Shown here piece by piece: positions 44,160 to 53,500 of a stretch of DNA of 64,000 bases. The notes beneath the pieces are model-generated. The model worked only from the letters and a program-made list of their open reading frames with translations. It was not told where the DNA came from and did not search any database. Numbering within the stretch: position 1 is the first letter of the stretch; every line of letters begins with the position of its first letter. The translations under genes and the position numbers were made by a program. Source of the stretch: Streptomyces marianii (GTDB lineage: Bacteria; Actinomycetota; Actinomycetes; Streptomycetales; Streptomycetaceae); NCBI RefSeq assembly GCF_005795905.1, contig NZ_VAWE01000001.1:6189001-6253000 (forward strand). Reading direction: 5' to 3'.

Positions 44160-44896
44160 GTTCCGTGCGGGGCCGATTACCTCCCTAATGGAAACGCGAA
44201 AATCTATGCTGGCTGGAGTAGAAATTCGGGTGTGATGTGGGTATGGTTCTTCTCGTAGTCGAGAGAGACCGTAGGGCCTGGCAGAGACGACCTGCCGGGC
44301 AGCAGTACCGCAGTACAGGTAGTTGAAGTCCGCACGACGGTCCGGTGGTGGAGTCCGAAACCACAGCAGTAGCAGGACGGCGACGGGACTGACCGCCGGA
44401 CCGGGTGGCCCGCAGTGATCAGGGGCTGCCGAGCAGTATCGACGTGCCCGATCAGTATGTGCAGTGCGAAGTACCAGCAGTGTGGTGACAGAGGTTCCCC
44501 GGTAAAGGCGTCAGCTGCAACGCGCGTACCGGGAAGCGGCAGTGGGTTCTCGGTCAGGGGCACGTGCCCGGCTGCCGACGAGCGGCGCTGTGACAGGCCG
44601 TTGAGCAGTACCAGTAGAAGTCAAGTGATTGATCAATCCCAGAAGAAGAACGGAGGAACCAAGCGCCATCAGGATCGCCCGGGCGGCAAGCCTGAGCCCG
44701 GGTACCGCAGGACATCGTTAGCGAGGTGGTCTCCGGTCAAGCAACCGCGATCCCCGCACACCCGACAGCATCTCGGTCGGGTCTGCGGAAACAGAAGGTC
44801 GGCGCAGTGTCAGGGCCGGCAGATGGTGTAGTTCCTTCGGGGCCCTGGTGCCGTACGGCACCAGGGCCCCTCCAGCGTGTTCCACAGAGAGGTGCA
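44160..44896 (+). ncRNA. Long structured leader or small RNA region before the MerR-type gene
   Basis: No convincing protein gene is visible in about 730 bases. The stretch begins with an unusually AT-rich promoter-like segment (44,175-44,235) and contains at least ten CAGTA/CAGTG-type words (for example near 44,303, 44,355, 44,430, 44,455, 44,470 and 44,606). It has many short hairpins and ends in a 32-base perfect palindrome just before the next gene's ribosome site. It may be a long 5' leader with attenuation, or may produce an independent RNA. This is inference from structure only. Confidence 0.35.
44839..44870 (+). terminator. 32-base perfect palindrome (terminator or attenuator)
   Basis: GGGGCCCTGGTGCCGT at 44839-44854 is followed immediately by its exact complement to 44870. 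The RNA would form a very stable hairpin, 27 bases before the start codon of the MerR-type gene. In this position it would terminate leader transcription or act as an attenuator. Confidence 0.65.
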
Positions 44897-45235
44897 ATGA
44901 CCGCAGACGACTCGTTCGGCCGTCTCGATGACGACGACTACCCTGCCTACACCATGGGCCGGGCCGCCGAAATGCTCGGCACCACCCAGGGCTTCCTCCG
45001 TGCCCTCGGCGAAGCCCGCCTCATCACCCCGCTCCGCTCCGCCGGCGGCCACCGCCGCTACTCCCGCTACCAACTGCGCATCGCCGCCCGCGCCCGCGAG
45101 CTCGTAGACCAGGGCACCACCATCGAGGCCGCCTGCCGCATCATCATCCTCGAAGACCAGCTCGAGGAAGCCCAGCGCCTCAACGCCGCATACCGCCGCG
45201 CCGCCGAGTCGGCGAGCCCGCCCCCCGAAGCCTGA
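44897..45235 (+). CDS. MerR-type helix-turn-helix regulator
   Basis: The ATG at 44897 follows AGAGAGGTG. The 112-residue protein has an acidic start (DDSFGRLDDDDYPAYTM), then a MerR winged helix (GRAAEMLGTTQGFLRALGEARLI, PLRSAGGHRRYSRYQLRIAARA) and a C-terminal coiled helix (LEDQLEEAQRLNAAYRRAAE) for dimerisation. No effector domain follows, so it resembles the small stand-alone MerR group. It is preceded by a long structured leader. Confidence 0.82.
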   Translation: MTADDSFGRLDDDDYPAYTMGRAAEMLGTTQGFLRALGEARLITPLRSAGGHRRYSRYQLRIAARARELVDQGTTIEAACRIIILEDQLEEAQRLNAAYRRAAESASPPPEA

Positions 45236-45639
45236 GGCAGCTGAGACCGGCAACGCCCCCGGGACGTCGGGACAGTTTCCCACTTGCGCAGCACCGGCAT
45301 ACTCGTGCCGCTCCGCTGTAGGGGTCGCAGTAGTTCTCGCCGAAAACAACGCTAAGCCCGCAAGGCTCCCCCTGAGCTGGGGTGACCTCGGGGACGGCGG
45401 GGCGGTGGCCCGTTGCTGGGCGCAGGGTGGCTCGTTGGGCTGACCGGGTGCCGACCCTGTTCGTGCCGTCCGTCCCGTGCCGTGCCGCCTTCCGTCCCGT
45501 CCGTCTCGTCCGCCCCGGCCGTGCCGTCCCGGGCCGGCTCTGAGTGGCCCGGCGTTCCGGCTCGGGCTGGCGCGCTGGCCCTTGCCCGGGCGGCGCGGCC
45601 GTGCGGTTCGCGCGGCGGCCGGACGGCGCCGGAGCCCCG
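45236..45639 (+). other. Gene-free intergenic stretch
   Basis: These 404 bases between the MerR-type gene and the convergent SDR gene show no gene. The right half is low-complexity sequence built from CCGTCC and CCGTGCCG phrases (45,460-45,545). No clear terminator stands out. Confidence 0.5.
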
Positions 45640-46395
45640 TCAGCCGCGGCCGATGTACGGCATCGTCGTGGACATCACCGTCGCGAACTGCACGTTCGCC
45701 TCCAGGGGCAGCTCCGCCATGTGGAGCACCGTCCTGGCCACGTCGTCCACGTCCATGACCGGTTCGGGGGCGGTGCGGCCGTCGGCCTGGAGGACGCCGG
45801 TCTCCATACGGGCCGTCATCTCCGTGGCCGCGTTGCCGATGTCGATCTGGCCGCAGGCGATGCGGTAGGGACGGCCGTCCAGGGACAGGGACTTGGTGAG
45901 CCCGGTGACGGCGTGCTTCGTCGCCGTGTACGCCACCGAGTGCGGACGCGGCGCGTGTGCGGAGATGGAGCCGTTGTTGATGATGCGGCCGCCCTGCGGG
46001 TCCTGGCCCTTCATCACCCGGAACGCGGCCTGGGCGCACAGGAACGACCCCGTCAGATTGACGTCCACGACATGGCGCCACGCCTCGTGGGGGAGGTCCT
46101 CGAGGTGCACCCCGCCGGGGCCGAACGTGCCCGCGTTGTTGAACAGCAGGTCCACTCGCCTGAACCGCTCCCGCGCCGCCGTGAAGAGTGCCGTGACGGC
46201 CTCCGGGGACGTGATGTCCGTCGGGACGCAGAGCACGTCCGCACCGCCGGCCAGTGAGGCCGTCTCCTCCAGCGCGTCCGCCCGCCGACCTGCCAGCGCC
46301 AGCGACCAGCCCGCGCCGGCGAACGCCAGGGCGACGCTGCGCCCGATGCCCGAGCCGGCGCCCGTGACCACCGCACTTCTCCGTTCTGCGTTCAT
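45640..46395 (-). CDS. Short-chain dehydrogenase/reductase
   Basis: The ATG at 46395 gives 251 residues of classical SDR. The cofactor motif is TGAGSGIG with a GRR stretch favouring NADP binding. [10 protein letters not shown], the catalytic Ser region [14 protein letters not shown] and the active-site YTATK follow. The substrate is not predictable from sequence. It is divergent from the PhoD phosphatase gene. Confidence 0.87.
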   Translation of the reverse strand: MNAERRSAVVTGAGSGIGRSVALAFAGAGWSLALAGRRADALEETASLAGGADVLCVPTDITSPEAVTALFTAARERFRRVDLLFNNAGTFGPGGVHLEDLPHEAWRHVVDVNLTGSFLCAQAAFRVMKGQDPQGGRIINNGSISAHAPRPHSVAYTATKHAVTGLTKSLSLDGRPYRIACGQIDIGNAATEMTARMETGVLQADGRTAPEPVMDVDDVARTVLHMAELPLEANVQFATVMSTTMPYIGRG

Positions 46396-46529
46396 GGCGC
46401 CGCAGCGTACGGCAGAGATGCCTCCGCGGTTCTCATCCGTCCGACACGCGGATGTTGTGTACCGGACAACCCGCGGACGCCGGGCCCGGCTCAAATGCGG
46501 AGTGACAACGTCCGCAAGGGGAGGGCCAG

Positions 46530-48161
46530 ATGACATCCGCACACCGGCACTCGGACGAACTCCGCGCCGTTGCCCGGCACATGGGCCGCCGCCGCTTTCT
46601 GACCGCCACCGGAGCCGCAGCCGCGCTCGCCTTCGCCGTGAACCTGCCCGCGGCCGGCACCGCGGCCGCCGCCGAACTGGACGCCGCGAATCTCGCCGAG
46701 AACCCGTTCACGCTCGGCGTGGCGTCCGGAGACCCGCTGCCCGGTTCCGTACTGCTGTGGACGCGGCTCGCGCCCCGCCCGTACGAGCCCGGCGGGGGAC
46801 TGCCCTCCGCCCGGATCCGGGTCGGCTGGGAGATCGCCCACGACGCCCGGTTCACCCGCGTCGCCGGACGCGGACAGGCCACGGCCCACCCCGAGTTCGA
46901 CCACGCCGTCCACGTGGACGTCACCGGACTCGACCCCGATCGCGTCTACCACTACCGCTTCCGCGCGGGCCGCTGGATCAGTCCCGTCGGACGCACCCGC
47001 ACCGCACCCCGTGCCGGTTCCCGGATCTCCGAGCTGAGGCTCGCGGCCGTCTCCTGCCAGGCGTACCACGACGGGTACTTCACCGCGTACCGGCACCTCG
47101 CCGACGAGGACCTGGACGCGGTCTTCCACCTCGGCGACTACCTCTACGAGTACGCCGTCAACGCCGTCGGCGGCGCCCGCAACCACACCGACCGGCTCCT
47201 GCCCGCCCATTTCAACCGCGAGACCGTCACCCTGGAGGACTACCGGCTGCGCTACGCGCTCTACCGCAGTGATCCGGACCTCGCCGCCGCGCACGCCGCC
47301 CATCCCTTCGTCGTCACCTGGGACGACCACGAGACCGAGAACAACTACGCGGGCGAGACGCCCGAGAACGACGTCCCGCCGGAGGAGTTCCTGCTGCGCC
47401 GCGCCGCCGCGTACCGCTCCTACTGGGAGAACCAGCCGCTGCGCAGGCCGCAGCGGCCGGCCGGCCCGGACATGCGGCTCTACCGCCGGCTGCGGTTCGG
47501 CCGCCTCGCCCAGTTCGACGTGCTCGACACCCGCCAGTACCGCTCCGACCAGGCGTACGGCGACGGCTGGCAGACCCCGGGGCCCGAGTCCGAGGATCCG
47601 GCGCGCACGATGACGGGCGAGGAGCAGGAGCGCTGGCTGCTCGACGGCTGGCGGGCCTCGGACGCCGTCTGGAACGTGGTGCCGCAACAGGTTGCTTTCG
47701 CCCAGCGGCGCAACCTCCCCACGCCCGACTTCAAGCTCTCGATGGACTCCTGGGACGGCTACCCGGCCTCCCGGCAGCGGGTCCTCGACGGCGCCGAGGC
47801 CGCCGGCATCGACAACCTCGTCGTCCTCACCGGCGATGTCCACGTCGGTTACGCGTTCGACCTGAAGAAGGACTTCGACGACCCGTCCTCGCGAACGGTC
47901 GGCACGGAGTTCGTCGCCACGTCCGTCAGCAGCGGCAAGGACGGCGCCGAGAAGCCCGCCAACTGGGACAACCTCACCCGGGCCAATCCGCACATGAGGT
48001 TCTACAACGGCCGCCGCGGCTATGTGACGGTCACACTGACCACCGAGCACGCCCGTGCGGACTTCCGTACGGTCTCCGCGGTGACGACCCCGGGCGCGCC
48101 GGTCACCACGGCCGCGTCCTTCGTCACCCAGGCCGGCGACCCCGGCCTCGAGCCCGTGTGA
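46530..48161 (+). CDS. phoD: PhoD-family alkaline phosphatase/phosphodiesterase
   Basis: The 543-residue protein begins with a Tat signal ([19 protein letters not shown]). An N-terminal beta domain ([22 protein letters not shown]) and the PhoD metallophosphatase core follow, with metal-site motifs [32 protein letters not shown] and [10 protein letters not shown]. Length and order match secreted streptomycete PhoD, which releases phosphate from organic esters. A GCAAGGGGAGGG site precedes the ATG. No Pho box could be confirmed by eye. Confidence 0.9.
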   Translation: MTSAHRHSDELRAVARHMGRRRFLTATGAAAALAFAVNLPAAGTAAAAELDAANLAENPFTLGVASGDPLPGSVLLWTRLAPRPYEPGGGLPSARIRVGWEIAHDARFTRVAGRGQATAHPEFDHAVHVDVTGLDPDRVYHYRFRAGRWISPVGRTRTAPRAGSRISELRLAAVSCQAYHDGYFTAYRHLADEDLDAVFHLGDYLYEYAVNAVGGARNHTDRLLPAHFNRETVTLEDYRLRYALYRSDPDLAAAHAAHPFVVTWDDHETENNYAGETPENDVPPEEFLLRRAAAYRSYWENQPLRRPQRPAGPDMRLYRRLRFGRLAQFDVLDTRQYRSDQAYGDGWQTPGPESEDPARTMTGEEQERWLLDGWRASDAVWNVVPQQVAFAQRRNLPTPDFKLSMDSWDGYPASRQRVLDGAEAAGIDNLVVLTGDVHVGYAFDLKKDFDDPSSRTVGTEFVATSVSSGKDGAEKPANWDNLTRANPHMRFYNGRRGYVTVTLTTEHARADFRTVSAVTTPGAPVTTAASFVTQAGDPGLEPV

Positions 48162-48389
48162 CCCGGGCGCCCCGCGGCCACCTCGGGAGGACCGGGTCCG
48201 CGCGCCTGAGGGGACGCGGGCCCGTGTTCCGGCCCGCCGGAGGGGACCGCCTTTCCCGGGGTCTCCGACGCCCGGCCCGGCCAGGACCGTGCGGCCTTCA
48301 CCGGCGCGCCGCCGCGCACCGGTTCCGTCAGCCGCCGGACGAACGGGTCGCAGTACGTCCACACGGCCGCCATCGGAAACCGGCCGTGC

Positions 48390-48545
48390 CGCCCTGCCGT
48401 GCCGTCCCGCCGTGTCGCCGGTCCGCCGCCCTGCCGTGCCGCCCCGTCGGTTCGCCGTGTCGCCCCGTCGGTTCGCCGGTCTGCCGGTTCGCCGGTTCGC
48501 CGGTCCGTCGGTCCGTCGGTCCGTCGGTTCGCCGTGTCGGTGTGA
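48390..48545 (+). repeat. Minisatellite of CGGTTCGC/CGGTCCGT units
   Basis: About 20 imperfect 8-base units (CGGTTCGC, CGGTCCGT, CCGTGTCG) fill the space after phoD and before a decayed gene. The units are continuous, without spacers. Confidence 0.75.
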
Positions 48546-48549
48546 CCGG

Positions 48550-48833
48550 CTACTCGGGCGCGGGCACGATCCGCGTGGAAAGAAAGGCTTCTCGCGCAAA
48601 GGCGGCCCTGTCCGCCTCCAGCCACAGCCCTGCCGCTGCCCAGTGCCCCGGGCGGGGTGTCGCGACGTACACCACGTCCGCGTGGCCGTCCGCGGGCGGC
48701 CACGCCCAGCCGCCGAGGCCGCCGGGACGCCGAACCGCCCGGCGAAGGCCCGCGCCGCCCGGCGGAAGGCCACCCCGTGAACGCCGTCGCGATCCCGGCG
48801 GGCGCACACCCCGCCGCACCGCGTCACCGGCGC
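48550..48833 (-). pseudogene. Remnant of a Gfo/Idh/MocA-type oxidoreductase
   Basis: Reading the minus strand across two frames gives RAARAFAGRFGVPAA, then GHADVVYVATPRPGHWAAAG and DRAAFAREAFLSTR. This matches the N-terminal dinucleotide domain of Gfo/Idh proteins (SRDPARAxAFAxRFGIP followed by DVVYVATP). The dinucleotide-binding start, the EKP motif and the whole C-terminal domain are missing. It is a heavily decayed relic. Confidence 0.55.
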
Positions 48834-48972
48834 CCACCTCTCGGCCCCGGCACCCGACCGGTCCGCTGGCCCGCCGGTCCCCCGTGGCCGTTCCCGGCGG
48901 TGCGCGCACAGGCATCGACCACTCCGGAGGAGCTGAGAGCATATGGGGCGACGACCAGAACAGGAGCTGTTG

Positions 48973-50427
48973 ATGCCGGAGAGCGGGCCGACCACCCCAG
49001 AGCACATATCCCCCGCCGCGTCCGGCCCGTTGCCGGTAGCGACCTCTTCTCCGGCACCGGTTCCCGCTCAGACGGCCGCCCCCACCCCGTCCCGGGCCGC
49101 GGTACCCGCCGCCGTCGCGGCCGCGCGCCGGGCCGGTCTGCTCGTCACCCTGGTCCTCGGTGGGCTCACCGCGCTTCCGCCGCTCTCCATGGACATGTAT
49201 CTCCCGGCGCTCCCGCAGGTCACCGGCGATCTCCGCGCGCCCGCCGCCACCATCCAGCTCACCCTCACCGCCTGCCTCGCCGGGATGGCCCTCGGCCAAC
49301 TCGTCGTCGGCCCGATGAGCGACAGATGGGGCCGCCGCCGTCCGCTGCTCGCGGGCATGGCGGTGTACGTGGCGGCCACCGCTGCCTGTGCCCTCGCGAC
49401 CGGCGCCGAGATGCTGATCGCCTTCCGGCTGCTCCAGGGACTGGCGGGGGCGGCCGGGATCGTCATCGCGAGGGCCGTCGTGCGCGACCTCTACGACGGC
49501 GTGGAGATGGCCCGCTTCTTCTCGACGCTGATGCTGGTCTCCGGGGCCGCCCCGATCGTGGCACCGCTCGTCGGCGCCCAGGTACTCCGCGTCACCGACT
49601 GGCGGGGCGTCTTCCACGTCCTCACCGGGATCGGAGTGCTGCTCACCCTCGTCGTGGCGAAGTGGCTGCACGAGACGCTGCCCCCGGAGCGCCGCCACAG
49701 CGGCGGCGTGGGCCATGCCCTGCGCACCATGCGCGCGCTGGTCGCCGACCGGGTCTTCACCGGCTACACGCTGGCGGGTGGTCTCGCCTTCGCCGCGCTG
49801 TTCGCCTACATCTCGGCCTCTCCGTTCGTGGTCCAGAACCTTTACGGCGCCTCGCCCCAGACGTTCGGGCTGCTCTTCGCCGTCAACTCGATCGGCCTGG
49901 TCGCGGTGGGCCAGATCAACGGCAAGCTGCTGGTGGGCCGGGTCAGTCCGGACAAGGCCCTGGGCTTCGGGCTCGCCGTGATCGCGCTGTCGGCCCTCGC
50001 GCTGCTGCTGGTCACCGCCGGCGTCTTCGGCGGGACCGGACTCCTTCCCGTGGCCGCCGGGCTCTTCGTCCTGATGTCGGCGATGGGCGTCACTCTGCCG
50101 AACACCAACGCCCAGGCCCTGATGCGCGCGCCGCACGCGGCCGGATCGGCGTCGGCGCTGCTCGGCGCGTCCTCCTTCCTCGTCGGGGCGATCGCCTCCC
50201 CGCTCGTCGGGATCGCGGGCGAGGCGACGGCGGTGCCGATGGCCGTCGTCCAACTGGTGTGCGCGTTGGGTGCGGTGGGCTGCTTCCTGGGTCTGTGCCG
50301 GCCGTGGCGGGCGCGGGGGCCCCAGGGCGCGGCGGTACGGTCGGCGGCCGACGAGGCGGATGGGGCGGACGGGGAAGGCAAGGCGGACGGGGAACGTGGG
50401 GCGGACGAGGTCGGTAGGTCCGCGTAG
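48973..50427 (+). CDS. Bcr/CflA-type MFS drug exporter
   Basis: The ATG at 48973 behind AGGAG was preferred over an upstream ATG at 48943. The 484-residue protein has a Pro/Ala-rich cytoplasmic leader and then 12 membrane helices. The family signature is ALPPLSMDMYLPALPQ, and the MFS loop is GPMSDRWGRRRPLL. The tail after the last helix is an acidic, repetitive Ala/Asp/Gly stretch. Bcr/CflA proteins export bicyclomycin, chloramphenicol-type drugs or sulphonamides; the actual substrate here is unknown. Confidence 0.87.
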   Translation: MPESGPTTPEHISPAASGPLPVATSSPAPVPAQTAAPTPSRAAVPAAVAAARRAGLLVTLVLGGLTALPPLSMDMYLPALPQVTGDLRAPAATIQLTLTACLAGMALGQLVVGPMSDRWGRRRPLLAGMAVYVAATAACALATGAEMLIAFRLLQGLAGAAGIVIARAVVRDLYDGVEMARFFSTLMLVSGAAPIVAPLVGAQVLRVTDWRGVFHVLTGIGVLLTLVVAKWLHETLPPERRHSGGVGHALRTMRALVADRVFTGYTLAGGLAFAALFAYISASPFVVQNLYGASPQTFGLLFAVNSIGLVAVGQINGKLLVGRVSPDKALGFGLAVIALSALALLLVTAGVFGGTGLLPVAAGLFVLMSAMGVTLPNTNAQALMRAPHAAGSASALLGASSFLVGAIASPLVGIAGEATAVPMAVVQLVCALGAVGCFLGLCRPWRARGPQGAAVRSAADEADGADGEGKADGERGADEVGRSA

Positions 50428-50650
50428 CGACGGGCTCGTTGGGAACGGGCTCGCGAGAACGGGCTCGTTGGGAACGGCCTGCGGGATGCGCGGGAGCGGA
50501 TGGGCGGGCGCCGGCTCAAGGACATGGGTTCTCACGCAGGGGCGTAGCCACGGGGACTCGGGCACGGGCCAGCCGGCACAGGCCCGCAGACAGAGGGAGC
50601 CTGGGGCAGGGGCAGGGGCAGCCGCGCCTGCCTCGGCGCCCCTCCGGGGG

Positions 50651-51988
50651 TCAGGGGGCTGTGACGGGGCGGTCCGCGCGTACGTAGCCGATCAGGTGCA
50701 GCCGGTCGCGGTTGTCCGTCCAGCGGAAGACGCCGACGCCCGATGCCTCCGCCGCGGGCAGCCGGACGCTGGGGGACAGCGGCTCGGGCGCGCCGCTCGC
50801 GAGGTCCACGACGTGCGGCGCCCCGACGCCCGCCAGCGCCTCGGCGGGGCCTCGGGCGTCGGTCGCCCCGTAGGCGATTCCCGCGTCTGTGACCGTCGTC
50901 AGCGTCAGCGGACGCGTGCCGTCCGGCTCCTCGAAGCAGCGGCCGGTGCGCTTCTCCAGGTCGAAGGCGAGGTTCCCGGCGGCGAGGTAGCGCAGCCGGG
51001 GGGAGATCACGGCCTGCGGGTACGTCCCCGGCTCGATCGCCGGCTTGTGGCACTCGGCCGTGACCAGCGGCTTGCCCGACGCGGCGTCGTGCACCGCCCA
51101 GAGGTCGCGGGTGGTGGCCGCCTCGGTGCCCTTGGCCTTCTGCCAGCGCACGAGCAGCCGCCCGGAGGCCAGGGACACCGGTACCCCGTTCACCCGGTCC
51201 GCGCCGCGCGGCGCGACGTTCCGGCTGAACCAGCCGTCGCGTACCCAGAACTCCCGGGCCCCGCGCACCAGCAGGCCCTTCACCGTCACCCCCTGGACCG
51301 CGGTGAGCTGCCGGCAGGTGGTGCAGCCTTTCGGCGGGCGCAGGTCCTCGGGCGCGACCACGGACACCTCGCCGCTGTCGGGATCGACGACCGCGCTGCG
51401 CGCGCCGCCGTCGCCGATGAGGATGCCGGGCCCGGTCCCGGAGACCGTGGGCGCGCCGGTCCAGGGCACCTCCACCCGGCGCCGCGAGCCGTCCACCGCG
51501 TCGTAGACGTCGAGGGAGACGAAGGGGCCCGAGGGCGTGAGGGAGCCGCGGCCCGTCTTTCCGTACGACCAGACGACGAAGAACTGCCGGTCGGCCTTGG
51601 CCACGGACAGCAGCCGAGGGAAGTTCGCCGCGCCGGCGAGCGGGGAGAAGGGCTCGCCGGACCAGCCGGGGCGCCCCGTGCCGGTGTACAGCGTGCGCAG
51701 CCGGAACCGGGTGTCCTGCACCCGTTCCAGATAGGCGATGAGCCCGGACCGGGTGGCGAGTGCGTGGTCGGGCGAGGCGTCGGGGATCTCCCAGCCCCTG
51801 GCGGTGTCGTACGCGGCGGGGACGGTGAGCTCGGTGACCGGGCCGGAGGCGCGCTTCTGCGGCCTCTTCGGCCCGCCGCCGCGGTGCTCGTCCTTCCCGC
51901 CTCCGCCGCCGCAGGTGGCGAGCAGAAGGATCATGGCCAGTACGGCGACGCCGGTCACCAGGGCCGTGCGCACGATCCTCTGTCTCAT
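50651..51988 (-). CDS. Secreted/lipoprotein beta-propeller-like protein
   Basis: From ATG 51988 the protein has 445 residues. It starts with a signal or membrane anchor (IVRTALVTGVAVLAMILLLAT, then Cys and a Gly run, an atypical lipobox). A His/Lys/Arg-rich linker and repeated strand pairs follow (GLIAYLERVQDTRFRLRTLY, FFVVWSYGKTGRG, GYVRADRPV), suggestive of a beta propeller. A CTTC pair of cysteines is visible in the middle. No enzyme motif is recognised. Confidence 0.65.
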   Translation of the reverse strand: MRQRIVRTALVTGVAVLAMILLLATCGGGGGKDEHRGGGPKRPQKRASGPVTELTVPAAYDTARGWEIPDASPDHALATRSGLIAYLERVQDTRFRLRTLYTGTGRPGWSGEPFSPLAGAANFPRLLSVAKADRQFFVVWSYGKTGRGSLTPSGPFVSLDVYDAVDGSRRRVEVPWTGAPTVSGTGPGILIGDGGARSAVVDPDSGEVSVVAPEDLRPPKGCTTCRQLTAVQGVTVKGLLVRGAREFWVRDGWFSRNVAPRGADRVNGVPVSLASGRLLVRWQKAKGTEAATTRDLWAVHDAASGKPLVTAECHKPAIEPGTYPQAVISPRLRYLAAGNLAFDLEKRTGRCFEEPDGTRPLTLTTVTDAGIAYGATDARGPAEALAGVGAPHVVDLASGAPEPLSPSVRLPAAEASGVGVFRWTDNRDRLHLIGYVRADRPVTAP

Positions 51989-52220
51989 GGTCCCCCCGAT
52001 GAGCGTTGCCAGGTACAACGGCCGTCAGATTAGCAACTGGGCGTGTACGCAGAGTAGTTCGGCCGTGTGCTTGTTCCGGGACGGTTCCCACCGGCCCCGG
52101 GGAGCGGCGCCGTGCCGGGGGTGACGACGGAGGGCCCACCGGCACTCAACGCCCCGCACGGCGCCTCGCGGTCGTTGCCGGAGTCGCCCGGGGCGTGCCC
52201 GGGCACGAGGGTGGTTCTCC

Positions 52221-52393
52221 GCCTCGCGGGGCACCGGGCCGGACACCGTGGGCCTCGCGGGGCTCCGCGCGGGACGCCGTGTTTCTCTGCCTCGCGGGGC
52301 ACCGGGCCGGACGCCGTGGGCCTCGCGGGGCTCCGCGCCGGACGCCGTGGGCCTCGCGGGGCTCCGCGCCGGACGCCGTGGGCCTCGCGGGGC
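52221..52393 (+). repeat. 31-bp tandem repeat, about 5.5 copies
   Basis: The unit GGGCCTCGCGGGGCTCCGCG, then CCGGACGCCGT, repeats head to tail with small changes immediately before the Rsm22-type gene. The last copies are nearly identical. There are no unique spacers. Confidence 0.8.
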
Positions 52394-52425
52394 GACCCTT
52401 CCGGCCGCGGCACTAGAATTCGCCG

Positions 52426-53415
52426 GTGAACACAACCCTCCCCGACGCCCTCGCCGGTCTCCTCGACGGACTGCCGCAGGGTCGTGCCGCCCAGGCGGTG
52501 GAGCGCCTGATCGCCAGCTACCGGGGGGACACTCCGACCGACGCGCCGGTGCTGCGCGACCGCGCTGACGTGGCCGCCTACGCCGCGTACCGGATGCCCG
52601 CGACGTTCGAGGCGGTACGGTCCGCGCTCGACGCGTTCCGGGCGGCGGCGCCCGGGTGGACGCCCGCGACCCACACCGACATCGGCGGCGGTACGGGCGC
52701 GGCGAGCTGGGCGGTCGCCGACGCCTGGCCGGAGGGGGAGCACCGGACCACGGTCCTGGACTGGGCGGAACCCGCGCTGGAGCTCGGCCGCGAGCTGGCG
52801 GCGTCGGCGGACTCGCCGGCGCTGCGGGGCGCGCGGTGGCGGCGGGCGCGGATCGGCGAGTCGATGGGGCTGGAGCCGGCGGACCTGGTCACGGTCTCGT
52901 ACGTGCTGAAGGAGCTCGACGAGCGGACCCGGGCGGCGGTCGTGCGCCAGGCCGCGGCGGCGGGGCGGACCGTCCTCGTCGTGGAACCCGGCACACCGGA
53001 CGGCTACGAGCGGATCATCGCGGCGCGTGACCTGCTGGTGGACGCCGGGCTGCGGGTGGCGGCGCCGTGCCCGCACAGCGGGGAGTGCCCCATCGTGCCG
53101 GGGACGGACTGGTGCCATTTCGCGGCGCGGGTGAGCCGCTCGTCGCTCCACCGGCGGGTGAAGGGCGGCTCGTTGTCCTACGAGGACGAGAAGTTCGCCT
53201 ACGTCGCCGTGACCCGTGACCCGGCGACCCCGGCACCCTCCCGGGTGACGCGGAAACCGCAGATCCGCAAGGGCCAGGTCCTGCTGGACCTGTGCTCCGC
53301 CGACGGCACCCTCCACCGCGAAACGGTCGCCAAACGCCACGGCTCCCTCTACCGTGCGGCGCGCGACACGTCCTGGGGCGCCGCCTGGCCGCCGCCGGAC
53401 GCCGAGGACGCCTGA
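52426..53415 (+). CDS. Rsm22-type small-ribosome-subunit methyltransferase-like protein
   Basis: The GTG at 52426 gives 329 residues. Class I SAM motif I reads HTDIGGGTGAASWAVADAW, followed by VTVSYVLKELDERTR. The Rsm22 cysteine cluster is present: CPHSGECP, then DWCHFAARV. A C-terminal basic segment follows. Rsm22 family members act on or with the small ribosomal subunit; bacterial forms are little studied. The gene is preceded directly by a 31-bp minisatellite, which must overlap its promoter. Confidence 0.82.
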   Translation: MNTTLPDALAGLLDGLPQGRAAQAVERLIASYRGDTPTDAPVLRDRADVAAYAAYRMPATFEAVRSALDAFRAAAPGWTPATHTDIGGGTGAASWAVADAWPEGEHRTTVLDWAEPALELGRELAASADSPALRGARWRRARIGESMGLEPADLVTVSYVLKELDERTRAAVVRQAAAAGRTVLVVEPGTPDGYERIIAARDLLVDAGLRVAAPCPHSGECPIVPGTDWCHFAARVSRSSLHRRVKGGSLSYEDEKFAYVAVTRDPATPAPSRVTRKPQIRKGQVLLDLCSADGTLHRETVAKRHGSLYRAARDTSWGAAWPPPDAEDA

Positions 53416-53500
53416 GCCGGCCGGTTCGGGCCCGCCTGCGGGCGGTGGGCGGCAGACACGCGGGTCGGTGGGGGCGGCGGACCGCCCCCGCCTTCGGCAC

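Noticed and set aside
44415..44831. 138-codon plus-strand frame in the MerR leader
   Set aside because: Residue use is unlike coding sequence of this genome, third-position GC bias is weak and there is no ribosome site. A structured non-coding leader is more likely.
46491..49007. An 838-codon open frame on the minus strand opposite phoD
   Set aside because: It is antisense to the well-supported PhoD gene and low in complexity. Only its first part, overlapping the Gfo/Idh remnant, contains protein-like sequence.
48550..50565. Long minus-strand frame opposite the Bcr/CflA exporter
   Set aside because: Antisense shadow rich in Arg, Gly and Asp. Only the terminal 90 codons overlap a real, decayed gene.
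52221..52393. Regular repeats that might be a CRISPR array
   Set aside because: The 31-bp units are contiguous with no unique spacers, and no cas gene is nearby. It is a minisatellite.
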